From NCBI GenBank assembly GCA_024648655.1, contig JAGGDZ010000504.1:1-7731 (forward strand): a DNA stretch of 7,731 nt. The letters are read 5' to 3'. Shown one piece after another: positions 1 through 5,802 of the stretch (positions are counted from its first letter, which is position 1; every line of letters begins with the position of its first letter). The notes under the pieces were generated by a model. It had not been told where the DNA came from, searched no databases, and worked only from the letters and a program-made list of their open reading frames with translations. Source of the stretch: Chloroflexota bacterium (GTDB lineage: Bacteria > Chloroflexota > Dehalococcoidia > Lucifugimonadales > JADFKI01). Both the position numbers and the translations under genes were made by a program.

Positions 1-685
1 CTTGGCGTCCCCCCCTGTTATAGCGGAGTATAGCTTCCTCCACATAAGCCCTGGTGTAAGCGGGAGCGACTGCATTCTCCAGCCAGTCCAACCGTGCAAG
101 CACTTCATCTATCTGCGGCTCAGCGCCGGAACCTTGAAGCTCCGTGAGAGCTGCGAGCACACTTGAAAGCTCAGCGTTCAAACTCTCTATGTGCTCGCTG
201 CCTATGCTCTCATCATATTCATCAGTGTCCATTCTCTCCTGGAGGTCTGCGACTGCGCTGCTAAGAGTCGCCAGTTCCTGGCCGAGAGCGTCTGTGTCCA
301 TTCCCTCATCACTGATAGAGTTTATCCGACCCTCGAGATTGGCAATGGCGTTATGCAATTCGCCGATTTCCGACTTCAGCGCGCTGTCGTCGAACTCCAC
401 GGACATCTTGTCCTGCTCGCGTATCTCCTCGATACCGGAACGTAATTCGGCGACAGCATCGGCTTCCATCTTCTGGGCTTCAGTTAATTCGGACTGCAAA
501 CTCCCGACTTGTGCCGCAAGCGCATCGATCTGCACGCTCTGCTGAGACACACTTTCCATCACTCCGGTCATCGCATCGGAATCGCTTCCGCCGCCGCACG
601 CACTCAGCAATGTCATCAATGCTATCGCCGCAAAAACAGTGACGATGTCACGCACCCTTAGACTATGTGTTGTAGATATTTTCAT
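1..685 (-). CDS. Coiled-coil lipoprotein, 3' end outside window
   Basis: This open frame starts at the ATG at 685-683 and has no stop before the window edge, giving 228 residues of a longer protein. Residues 1-30 form a lipoprotein signal: a short basic start, a hydrophobic segment (about 14-27) and the lipobox LSAC, with Cys30 as the predicted lipidated residue, followed by GGGSDSD. Residues about 42-205 are polar and rich in Glu, Gln, Leu and Ala with heptad-like spacing, so a long coiled coil outside the membrane is likely. The last visible part (YTRAYVEEAILRY, about 210-222) resembles the helix that leads into small Cache-type sensor domains in Chloroflexota proteins; this is inference from memory. 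An AGAGGAA ribosome site lies at 696-690. A weak promoter may exist upstream (TTGTTA 789-784, 16 bases, GATACT 767-762). A run of seven C (9-15) lies in the coding frame at the edge. The function is not recognised. Confidence 0.8.
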   Translation of the reverse strand, partial: MKISTTHSLRVRDIVTVFAAIALMTLLSACGGGSDSDAMTGVMESVSQQSVQIDALAAQVGSLQSELTEAQKMEADAVAELRSGIEEIREQDKMSVEFDDSALKSEIGELHNAIANLEGRINSISDEGMDTDALGQELATLSSAVADLQERMDTDEYDESIGSEHIESLNAELSSVLAALTELQGSGAEPQIDEVLARLDWLENAVAPAYTRAYVEEAILRYNRGGRQ

Positions 686-698
686 TCCATTCCTCTTA

Positions 699-716
699 CC
701 ATAAGCTCCATAAGCT
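699..716 (-). repeat. 9-bp tandem repeat before the lipoprotein gene
   Basis: Two perfect copies of AGCTTATGG (minus-strand sense) lie head to tail at 716-708 and 707-699, just upstream of the lipoprotein ribosome site. They would lie in the 5' untranslated leader. The role is unknown and a chance duplication is possible. Confidence 0.5.
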
Positions 717-831
717 GTATATTACAGGCTTACATGCAAACATTATTTCTTTCATAAATAGAGTATCGCACCAACTGGCGGCTTAACAACCAATTAGTAC
801 GACATTCATACTGAGAAATGAATCTCTATTA

Positions 832-1833
832 TCAAACGGACAGGCTGTGCCTGGGATTGGGATGATCGAGCACCGATGCGTTGACCAAGTTATCCGGCAT
901 CTGCCCAAGCAGCACGGAAGCCACCTCGCCTGCCGCCCGCTCCTCGAGTTCCAGCACCGCCTCCTGGGAAAAGAACGCCACATGTGGAGTGACCACCACG
1001 TTGTCCAGCTTAAGCAGTTCATTCTCAGGCGACGGATGAGCGTCCACCAGCACATCTAACCCTGCGCCGCCAATTCTACCGGAGCTGAGCGCTTCGTACA
1101 GCGCATCCTCGTCAATCAGCGGCCCTCTCGCGCAGTTGATCAGAAACGAGTGCTCCTTCATCAGAGCAAGTTCCGCAGTGCCGATGAGGTTCTCCGTGTC
1201 CGGTGTCAATGGTGAGTGCAGCGTTACGAAGTCCGCCTCCCGCAGCAGCGTCTCCAAATCGACCGACCTAGCTCCTGCCTCTGCCGCCTGCTCTGCTGAA
1301 ACAAATGGGTCGAATTCCAGCACATCGAAGCCGAATGCCAGCGCCTTCGCGCACACCGCCCTGCCGATCCTTCCGAACCCGACAATGCCCAGCTTCTTGC
1401 CCCGCAACCGCATTATCCGCATCGTAAGCGGTACGCTCCCCCAGCCCGCGCCTTTCACCGAGTTGTCGAACAGAGAAATTCGGCGATTCCAATCCAGAAG
1501 CAGCCCCATCACATGGTCTGACACTTCATCCACGCAGTAGTCCGGCACGTATGTAACTGCCATACCCAGTTCCGTAGCGGTATCAACGGCGATATTGTCC
1601 ACGCCTACGCCGTAGCGCCCTATCACAATACACTTCCGGGCTGCTCGCACAACCTTGTCCGTAACCTGAGCGAAGCACGTCAGTATGCCGTCAGCATCCT
1701 CCGCGAGCGCGACCAGCGTTTCTTCTTCGCCATCCGGAGCCACAATCAGTTCCGCGCCTATCTTCGCAAGAACGGCACGCTCCGGCTCCACCGAGGGCCA
1801 GACATAATCCGTTACGAGAACTTTGAATGACAT
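832..1833 (-). CDS. D-isomer-specific 2-hydroxyacid dehydrogenase, CtBP-like
   Basis: A 333-residue NAD-dependent dehydrogenase of the D-2-hydroxyacid family (CtBP-like branch), expected to interconvert a 2-hydroxy acid and a 2-keto acid in the cytoplasm; the substrate cannot be read from the sequence. The catalytic/substrate domain covers about 1-103 and 290-333, with the family motif GRYGVGVDNI at 72-81. The Rossmann domain lies between, with G152-F-G154-RI-G157 and Asp175 after the second strand to hold the NAD ribose. The catalytic Arg is Arg236 in NCARGPLID and the proton-relay His is His284 in TPHVAFFS. The usual Glu of the DVxxxEP segment appears to be Ala265 (DVLVDAHP, 260-267). Length is typical. 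The ATG follows a good AGGAG site overlapping the stop of the corrinoid activator gene 10 bases upstream, so the two are probably one operon. No clear terminator follows the TGA at 834-832. Confidence 0.93.
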   Translation of the reverse strand: MSFKVLVTDYVWPSVEPERAVLAKIGAELIVAPDGEEETLVALAEDADGILTCFAQVTDKVVRAARKCIVIGRYGVGVDNIAVDTATELGMAVTYVPDYCVDEVSDHVMGLLLDWNRRISLFDNSVKGAGWGSVPLTMRIMRLRGKKLGIVGFGRIGRAVCAKALAFGFDVLEFDPFVSAEQAAEAGARSVDLETLLREADFVTLHSPLTPDTENLIGTAELALMKEHSFLINCARGPLIDEDALYEALSSGRIGGAGLDVLVDAHPSPENELLKLDNVVVTPHVAFFSQEAVLELEERAAGEVASVLLGQMPDNLVNASVLDHPNPRHSLSV

Positions 1834-1840
1834 TTCCTTA

Positions 1841-1845
1841 CTCCT
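1841..1845 (-). promoter_or_regulatory. Ribosome binding site overlapping upstream stop codon
   Basis: On the minus strand AGGAG (1845-1841) shares two bases with the TAG stop (1846-1844) of the activator gene and sits 7 bases before the dehydrogenase ATG. This fixes the start at 1833 and suggests translational coupling of the two genes. Confidence 0.7.
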
Positions 1846-3466
1846 AGGCAGTATCCATCTTCATCGGATCGAACATGCAGCCTTCGACGAAGATGTCGAA
1901 GAAGTCCGGCGTAGTCTCCAACTCAATATGCTGTATCGTTTGCACCAACTGCTCGATGCGGGAGCGCAGCCTACCCGAAAGCAGCATTATGGTCGCGCCT
2001 TCCAACGATGCGTTGCCCACCTTCACGATGCGCTCTTCCGGCAGGTTCGCAACGAAGCCGATATTCACGGCGTTCGTCACGTTGATGTAGTTGGCGAATC
2101 CGCCCGCAAGGTACAGCTTTGAGATTCCTTCAGGCGGCACTCCGTACTTGCGCAGCACGATGAATTGTCCGGAGTAGTTAGCGGACTTAGCCTGCGCAAG
2201 CGCGCTGATGTCCGCCCTTGACAGCGACATTCCGGTCTCCGGAACGAATGCGAATTCGCGGTCGCCGCCTTCAATCACCCCCAACTCGTTCATCTTGCCA
2301 ATTCGCCGCAGTTCAGCCAGCAAGTCCACCAGCCCGGATCCGCATATCCCTTGTGGTGGCGCGTCCCCAATAGTGCTGTAATTCACCCCGTCCCCATTCA
2401 GACTCACGCTCTCCACAGCGCCGTCGTAACCCGGCATACCATAGCGCACCTGCCCGCCCTCGAATGCCGGTCCAGCCGGGCATGACGCCGACATGAGCCT
2501 GTGTCGATTGCCAAGAACGACCTCCGTATTAGTCCCCACATCCACTAACATAACCACTTCGTCTTCCTCGTCAACGCCAACGGCGAGCATGTCAGCAGCC
2601 ACATCCGCGCCCACATGCGATCCGATCAGCGGTCCCCCATATACGTTCGCGTCTGGAAACACGCGCAATCTCAGTTCCGACGCCTTCACATTCAGCGCGG
2701 TCGTCCGTCGTCTTCCTTCCAGCATGTCGAGTTCGGTTACCGACTTGTACGGGCGCTCCCCTATCGGCTGAACATCCAGACCAAAGAAGATGTCGCGCAT
2801 AGTGGAGTTACCGACTACGACTACTTCATAGATGCGCCTTCGGTGGAAGCCGTGCCGCCTGCTCAGCTCGCCTATCTCGAAGTTCAATGCCGACAGCATC
2901 ACCTGTCGAAGTTCGCCGGGGAAATCGCCGCCGTCATAAGATATGCGATGCATGACATCGCTGCCGCCAAAGCGCTGGGGGTTCTCAAACGACGCAGTGC
3001 CTAGAATCTCCCCCGATTCCAGATTCAGCAGGTTGAGCGCTACCGTCGTCGTGCCCACATCTACCGCAATACCGTACACTTGTCCCCGATAGTCGTCGAT
3101 GCGCCTCTCTCCGAAATAGACTCCATCATCAACCCGTCGGGTCACGGGAGAAAGCTCGATTTCACGTCGGACTGAGTGGGTCAGAATACGTGGCTGCCTT
3201 CGTAGTACGGCAAACTCCACATCCGCGTCCGAGTCAACAATTCTAGCCTGACAAGCCAGTCTGTAGTCCTCTCGCAGAAACGCCTCCGCATCTGTCAATG
3301 GTGACAGAGCCTCAATACCTCTTCTGATCTCCACGATGCACTCATGGCATTCTCCAGTCCTGCCGCAAGATGTGGGCACACGCACGCTTAGTGCGTCAGC
3401 ATAGTCGAATATGCTTTCGCCCATCCGAGATTCCAGTATTCGTCCGTCGTAGTTCAGCGGCGCCAT
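1844..3466 (-). CDS. 2Fe-2S/ASKHA corrinoid-activation protein (RACE/DUF4445 family)
   Basis: A 540-residue cytoplasmic protein of the reductive activators of corrinoid enzymes (RamA/AcsV-like), which use ATP and an Fe-S centre to return inactive Co(II) corrinoid to Co(I). An N-terminal plant-type 2Fe-2S ferredoxin domain (about 1-90) has ligands Cys34, Cys40, Cys43 and Cys72 (CX5CX2C...C). A short linker follows. The ASKHA ATPase fold (about 130-535) shows its phosphate-1 loop in AVDVGTTTVA (134-143), VVVVGNSTM (215-223), the phosphate-2 loop LVDVGTNTEVV (307-317), SCPAGPAFEGG (328-338), GICGSGLVDL (373-382) and the adenosine motif LYLAGGFANY (451-460). It is somewhat shorter than many members (about 600-640), apparently in the linker. 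The ATG at 3466 is chosen because the ferredoxin strand begins right after it; only a weak GGTAAG site precedes it. It is first in a pair with the dehydrogenase. No methyltransferase or corrinoid protein is nearby, so the target is unknown. Confidence 0.9.
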   Translation of the reverse strand: MAPLNYDGRILESRMGESIFDYADALSVRVPTSCGRTGECHECIVEIRRGIEALSPLTDAEAFLREDYRLACQARIVDSDADVEFAVLRRQPRILTHSVRREIELSPVTRRVDDGVYFGERRIDDYRGQVYGIAVDVGTTTVALNLLNLESGEILGTASFENPQRFGGSDVMHRISYDGGDFPGELRQVMLSALNFEIGELSRRHGFHRRRIYEVVVVGNSTMRDIFFGLDVQPIGERPYKSVTELDMLEGRRRTTALNVKASELRLRVFPDANVYGGPLIGSHVGADVAADMLAVGVDEEDEVVMLVDVGTNTEVVLGNRHRLMSASCPAGPAFEGGQVRYGMPGYDGAVESVSLNGDGVNYSTIGDAPPQGICGSGLVDLLAELRRIGKMNELGVIEGGDREFAFVPETGMSLSRADISALAQAKSANYSGQFIVLRKYGVPPEGISKLYLAGGFANYINVTNAVNIGFVANLPEERIVKVGNASLEGATIMLLSGRLRSRIEQLVQTIQHIELETTPDFFDIFVEGCMFDPMKMDTA

Positions 3467-3512
3467 GCGAACATCTTACCACGAACCCTTCACACGATGA
3501 GAGGAGGACAAC

Positions 3513-3566
3513 ACTTACGGGTATTCTCACTTATGGGTATTTTCAGTATATTTTCAGTATATGTTG
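3513..3566. repeat. Two adjacent imperfect tandem repeats (16 bp x2, 11 bp x2)
   Basis: The units ACTTACGGGTATTCTC (3513-3528) and ACTTATGGGTATTTTC (3529-3544) differ at two positions. They are followed directly by AGTATATTTTC (3545-3555) and AGTATATGTTG (3556-3566). The block is A+T-rich and lies 47-100 bases upstream of the corrinoid activator start, so it may form its promoter or operator. Confidence 0.65.
3545..3561 (-). promoter_or_regulatory. Possible twin -10 elements for the activator operon
   Basis: On the minus strand two TATACT hexamers occur at 3561-3556 and 3550-3545, 11 bases apart, about one helical turn. Either would match a sigma-70 -10 box and would give a leader of about 70-85 bases before the ATG at 3466. 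No convincing -35 box stands 16-18 bases upstream of either, so the assignment is tentative. Confidence 0.3.
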
Positions 3567-3662
3567 GTATTCATACTCGTCATTCTCGCACAGACGGGAA
3601 TCCACGCGGCTGATGCGCCACCCATTTTGCAACACACGGACATATTGAGAATGCCACTCAAT

Positions 3663-3692
3663 GGTAACCCTATCTGGGGTAACTCTATCTGG
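3663..3692. repeat. 15-bp tandem duplication
   Basis: GGTAACCCTATCTGG (3663-3677) is followed at once by GGTAACTCTATCTGG (3678-3692), with one difference. Read on the minus strand within the open frame ending at 3543, each unit encodes the same five residues (PDRVT PDRVT), so the duplication keeps that frame open. Confidence 0.75.
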
Positions 3693-3739
3693 AATCTGCC
3701 ATTCGAGAACCACTTGACAGGTTGACTCCACCTTTAAGG

Positions 3740-3857
3740 CTGGGCATTGTATCTTTGACGTGTGATGTGATAATCGCATAGCGAAATAGGTTTCGGGCAC
3801 GGCAGACCGACTGGGCATTGGTCGTAGGAGGACGAGAGGAGCGGCAATTATGCCCAG
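3740..3857. repeat. Three dispersed CTGGGCAT elements, one inverted
   Basis: CTGGGCATTG occurs at 3740-3749 and again at 3811-3820 in direct orientation. ATGCCCAG at 3850-3857 is the inverted copy; the match between the outer pair extends to 10 bp (3738-3747 with 3850-3859). All lie just upstream of the proposed nusA promoter. They could be regulator sites or alternative stems. Function is inferred only from position. Confidence 0.45.
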
Positions 3858-3879
3858 CCCTGACCACCTTATGAGAAGG

Positions 3880-3908
3880 TTGTGTATCAAGGCAGCTAAT
3901 GCTATACT
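3880..3908 (+). promoter_or_regulatory. sigma-70-type promoter of the nusA operon
   Basis: TTGTGT at 3880-3885 and TATACT at 3903-3908 are separated by an ideal 17 bases, and TG at 3900-3901 makes an extended -10 (TGCTATACT). Transcription would start near 3914-3916 and give a leader of about 125 bases before the nusA ATG. It is the best promoter match I see in the window. Promoter activity is inferred from consensus matching only. Confidence 0.55.
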
Positions 3909-3971
3909 GCTAGTTGATAGACTTGTCGAGCGTCTTGAGGTTCGGCTTGCGCGAAAATCGTCCTTTGCGGG

Positions 3972-3998
3972 AAGTGGGCTTGTCCCACTTTCTTTGTT
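3972..3998 (+). terminator. Terminator-like hairpin in the nusA leader (attenuator candidate)
   Basis: AAGTGGG (3972-3978) pairs perfectly with CCCACTT (3984-3990) around a 5-base loop, followed by TCTTTGTT (3991-3998), a U-rich but interrupted tract. The stem is short (7 bp) and the tract imperfect, as expected of a weak, possibly NusA-dependent terminator. It lies about 57 bases after the proposed transcription start and 43 bases before the nusA ATG. Bases 3992-3997 could instead pair with ACAAGG (4023-4028), which includes part of the Shine-Dalgarno sequence. Confidence 0.45.
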
Positions 3999-4024
3999 AC
4001 AGGGGAATACGGAAAACAGTACAC

Positions 4025-4031
4025 AAGGAGG
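4025..4031 (+). promoter_or_regulatory. Strong Shine-Dalgarno of nusA
   Basis: AAGGAGG, continuing as TGG, is close to a full match to the 16S anti-Shine-Dalgarno sequence and stands 10 bases before the ATG at 4042. A second purine stretch (GAGGA) lies even closer at 4037-4041. Confidence 0.7.
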
Positions 4032-4041
4032 TGGCTGAGGA

Positions 4042-5799
4042 ATGAAGAGCGATTTCATTGTCGCTTTGACACAACTCGCCGCAGAGCGCGGCCTTCCGAA
4101 GGAGACTGTTCTTTCCGCAATCGAAGATGCGCTGGTCTCCGCATACAGGAAGGACAGCATAGCTGATGGTCAGAACATTTCGGTCAAGCTCGATCCGGGA
4201 TCAGGTGATGTAACTGTCCACGTCCTCAAAACGGTCGTGGATGATGTCATCAACGATAAGGCGGAGATAACTCTGCCCGATGCCCGCAAAATTGTCGGCA
4301 CCTCGGAGGTCGGCGATGTAGTCATCACCGAGAGCATGCCGCATATTCCGGGTCGTATCGCCGCGCAGACCGCCAAGCAAGTCGTGATGCAGCGACTCCG
4401 CGACGCAGAGCGCGAGGTCGTGTTCAAGCAGTTCGAAGATAAAGAAGGCGAGATTTTCCTCGTCACCTTGCAGAAGATTGAGCCTCGCCACATTACCGTT
4501 GACCTCGGTCGGTCTGAAGCCATCATGCCTATCAATGAGCAGGTGCCTACCGAGCGCTACCGCAGCAACACCAAGATGCGCGTACTGCTCAAGTCCGTTG
4601 AGCGCACACTCAGGGGACCGGAGCTGATAGTCTCACGCGCTGACAACCTCCTGCTCAGACGCCTCTTCGAAATGGAAGTACCTGAGATATTCAGCGGGGC
4701 AGTCGAAATTGAGGCAATCGCAAGAGAACCCGGTTCACGTAGCAAAGTCGCAGTTCGTGCCAGGCAAGACGGCGTCGACCCAGTAGGCTCTTGCGTAGGG
4801 TTGCGAGGTGTTCGCATCCAGAACATCGTCAACGAACTACACGGCGAGAAGATTGATGTTGTGGAATGGAACAAGGAAGTTCCCATATTCATTGCGAACG
4901 CCCTTAGCCCCGCGCAGGTAATGAAGGTCGAACTAAATCATGATGACGAAGCAGCGATGGCTGTCGTTCCTGATCGACAACTCTCCCTTGCTATCGGACG
5001 TGAAGGTCAGAACGCCCGGCTAGCCGCTCGGCTAACCGGATGGAAGGTGGACATCAAGAGCGACGTCGAGTACCAGGTGGAGTTGCAGGAACGCGCGAAA
5101 CTCGCCGCCGAAGCCAGGGCAGCCGCAGAGGCCGAACTTGCCACAGCACGGGAAGCCGCCGAGGACACCGTCATTGAAGAACCTGTCGTTGATGCCGTAG
5201 CTGTCGAAGAAATACCGGTTGGCGTTGAAGTCGCGCCGGAGGACTCCGAAATTGGAGCCGAGCCTGCGCCTGTAGCGGCGGAGATTGACCAAACTCCCGA
5301 AGCGGTAGTTATTGAACCTGCCGTAGTGGAAGCAACCACCGAAGAAGCGGTAGAGGTCGAACTGCCCGAAGTTATTGAGCAGGTCGAGCCTGCCACAGCG
5401 GAGCTTGAACCTGTCGACGTCGTCGTTGAGCCAGTCGCTGACGAGGTTGGCGAGGACACCGCGCAGCCAGAAATCTCGCAGCCCATAGATACTCCCACAG
5501 AAGTGATAGAGCCTGTGCCCACTCTCGAACCGGTGGTTGATGAAGCGGAGTCCGATTCCGACGCGGACCAGTCAACCTCATTGCGCGACCTACCCGAGGA
5601 TGTCTGGCAAGTCAGACGCCCGCGTGTTCGTAGGCCCGTTCGCTCGGATGATGACGCCCCAGGACGCATTCGCTTCGCCGAGGACATTGCGGGCTTACGA
5701 GGAGGCGTTACCGCGTCACGCCGCAACAGGAGGCGCCCAGACCAGCAATCTCCGGGTGGAGGTGGCAGACGGCGCAGACCACCCAGAAGGCGGCGTTAG
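4042..5799 (+). CDS. nusA: Transcription termination/antitermination factor NusA
   Basis: NusA binds RNA polymerase near the RNA exit channel and controls pausing, intrinsic termination and antitermination. The core is complete: N-terminal polymerase-binding domain (about 1-125, including HIPGRIAAQTAKQVV at 101-115), S1 domain (about 130-200), KH1 (about 225-290, with REPGSRSKVAV at 228-238 and DPVGSCVGLRG at 246-256) and KH2 (about 295-345, with QLSLAIGREGQNARLAARL at 313-331). After a helical Ala/Glu-rich linker (about 348-375) comes a tail of some 210 residues: a Glu/Val/Pro-rich acidic part with repeated EPV-type motifs (to about 510), then Arg-rich patches (525-534, 560-565) and a final GGGG-RRRR-PP-RRRR end. 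This tail replaces the acidic repeats of E. coli NusA and makes the protein (585 residues) long compared with simple NusA of about 350-400. It is first in its operon, without rimP. Confidence 0.97.
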   Translation: MKSDFIVALTQLAAERGLPKETVLSAIEDALVSAYRKDSIADGQNISVKLDPGSGDVTVHVLKTVVDDVINDKAEITLPDARKIVGTSEVGDVVITESMPHIPGRIAAQTAKQVVMQRLRDAEREVVFKQFEDKEGEIFLVTLQKIEPRHITVDLGRSEAIMPINEQVPTERYRSNTKMRVLLKSVERTLRGPELIVSRADNLLLRRLFEMEVPEIFSGAVEIEAIAREPGSRSKVAVRARQDGVDPVGSCVGLRGVRIQNIVNELHGEKIDVVEWNKEVPIFIANALSPAQVMKVELNHDDEAAMAVVPDRQLSLAIGREGQNARLAARLTGWKVDIKSDVEYQVELQERAKLAAEARAAAEAELATAREAAEDTVIEEPVVDAVAVEEIPVGVEVAPEDSEIGAEPAPVAAEIDQTPEAVVIEPAVVEATTEEAVEVELPEVIEQVEPATAELEPVDVVVEPVADEVGEDTAQPEISQPIDTPTEVIEPVPTLEPVVDEAESDSDADQSTSLRDLPEDVWQVRRPRVRRPVRSDDDAPGRIRFAEDIAGLRGGVTASRRNRRRPDQQSPGGGGRRRRPPRRRR

Positions 5800-5802
5800 A
5801 GA

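Larger units (their letters stand above)
3467..4041. other. Divergent intergenic region with repeats and leader
   Basis: This 575-base stretch separates the corrinoid activator gene (leftward) from nusA (rightward). It is unusually long for a compact genome and contains no gene I can support firmly. It holds two sets of short tandem repeats (3513-3566), a 15-bp duplication (3663-3692), three CTGGGCAT elements (3740-3857), candidate promoters in both directions, and a nusA leader with a hairpin. Two small open frames are possible but unproven: a minus-strand GTG frame at 3731-3543 (62 codons) and a plus-strand ATG frame at 3850-4038 (62 codons) with GAGGAG upstream. rimP, often found just before nusA, is not here. 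I see no tRNA. Confidence 0.8.

Noticed and set aside
144..545. 133-codon plus-strand frame opposite the lipoprotein
   Set aside because: It is antisense to a convincing lipoprotein with signal, lipobox and ribosome site; the Ser/Leu-rich product is a shadow.
804..823. Hairpin ATTCAT/ATGAAT after the dehydrogenase gene
   Set aside because: A 6-bp A+T-rich stem with an 8-base loop and no U tract on the minus strand is too weak to call a terminator.
2615..3004. 129-codon plus-strand frame inside the corrinoid activator gene
   Set aside because: It lies wholly opposite a gene with clear ferredoxin and ASKHA motifs and shows no motif of its own.
3663..3692. CRISPR-like repeat
   Set aside because: The two 15-bp copies are directly adjacent with no spacer, and no cas genes are present.
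3714..3760. Three TTGAC-type hexamers (3714, 3722, 3755) as -35 boxes
   Set aside because: None has a convincing -10 box at 16-18 bases, so no promoter is called.
3543..4160. 205-codon minus-strand open frame crossing the intergenic region and the nusA start
   Set aside because: It overlaps the real nusA start and the promoter and leader, has Ser/Arg/Pro-rich shadow-like composition in most of its length, and no ribosome site. Only its last third looked protein-like and is reported separately.
5007..5726. 239-codon antisense frame within nusA
   Set aside because: The Ser/Thr/Ala/Gly-rich low-complexity product is the mirror of the Glu/Val/Pro codons of the NusA tail; no supporting motif.
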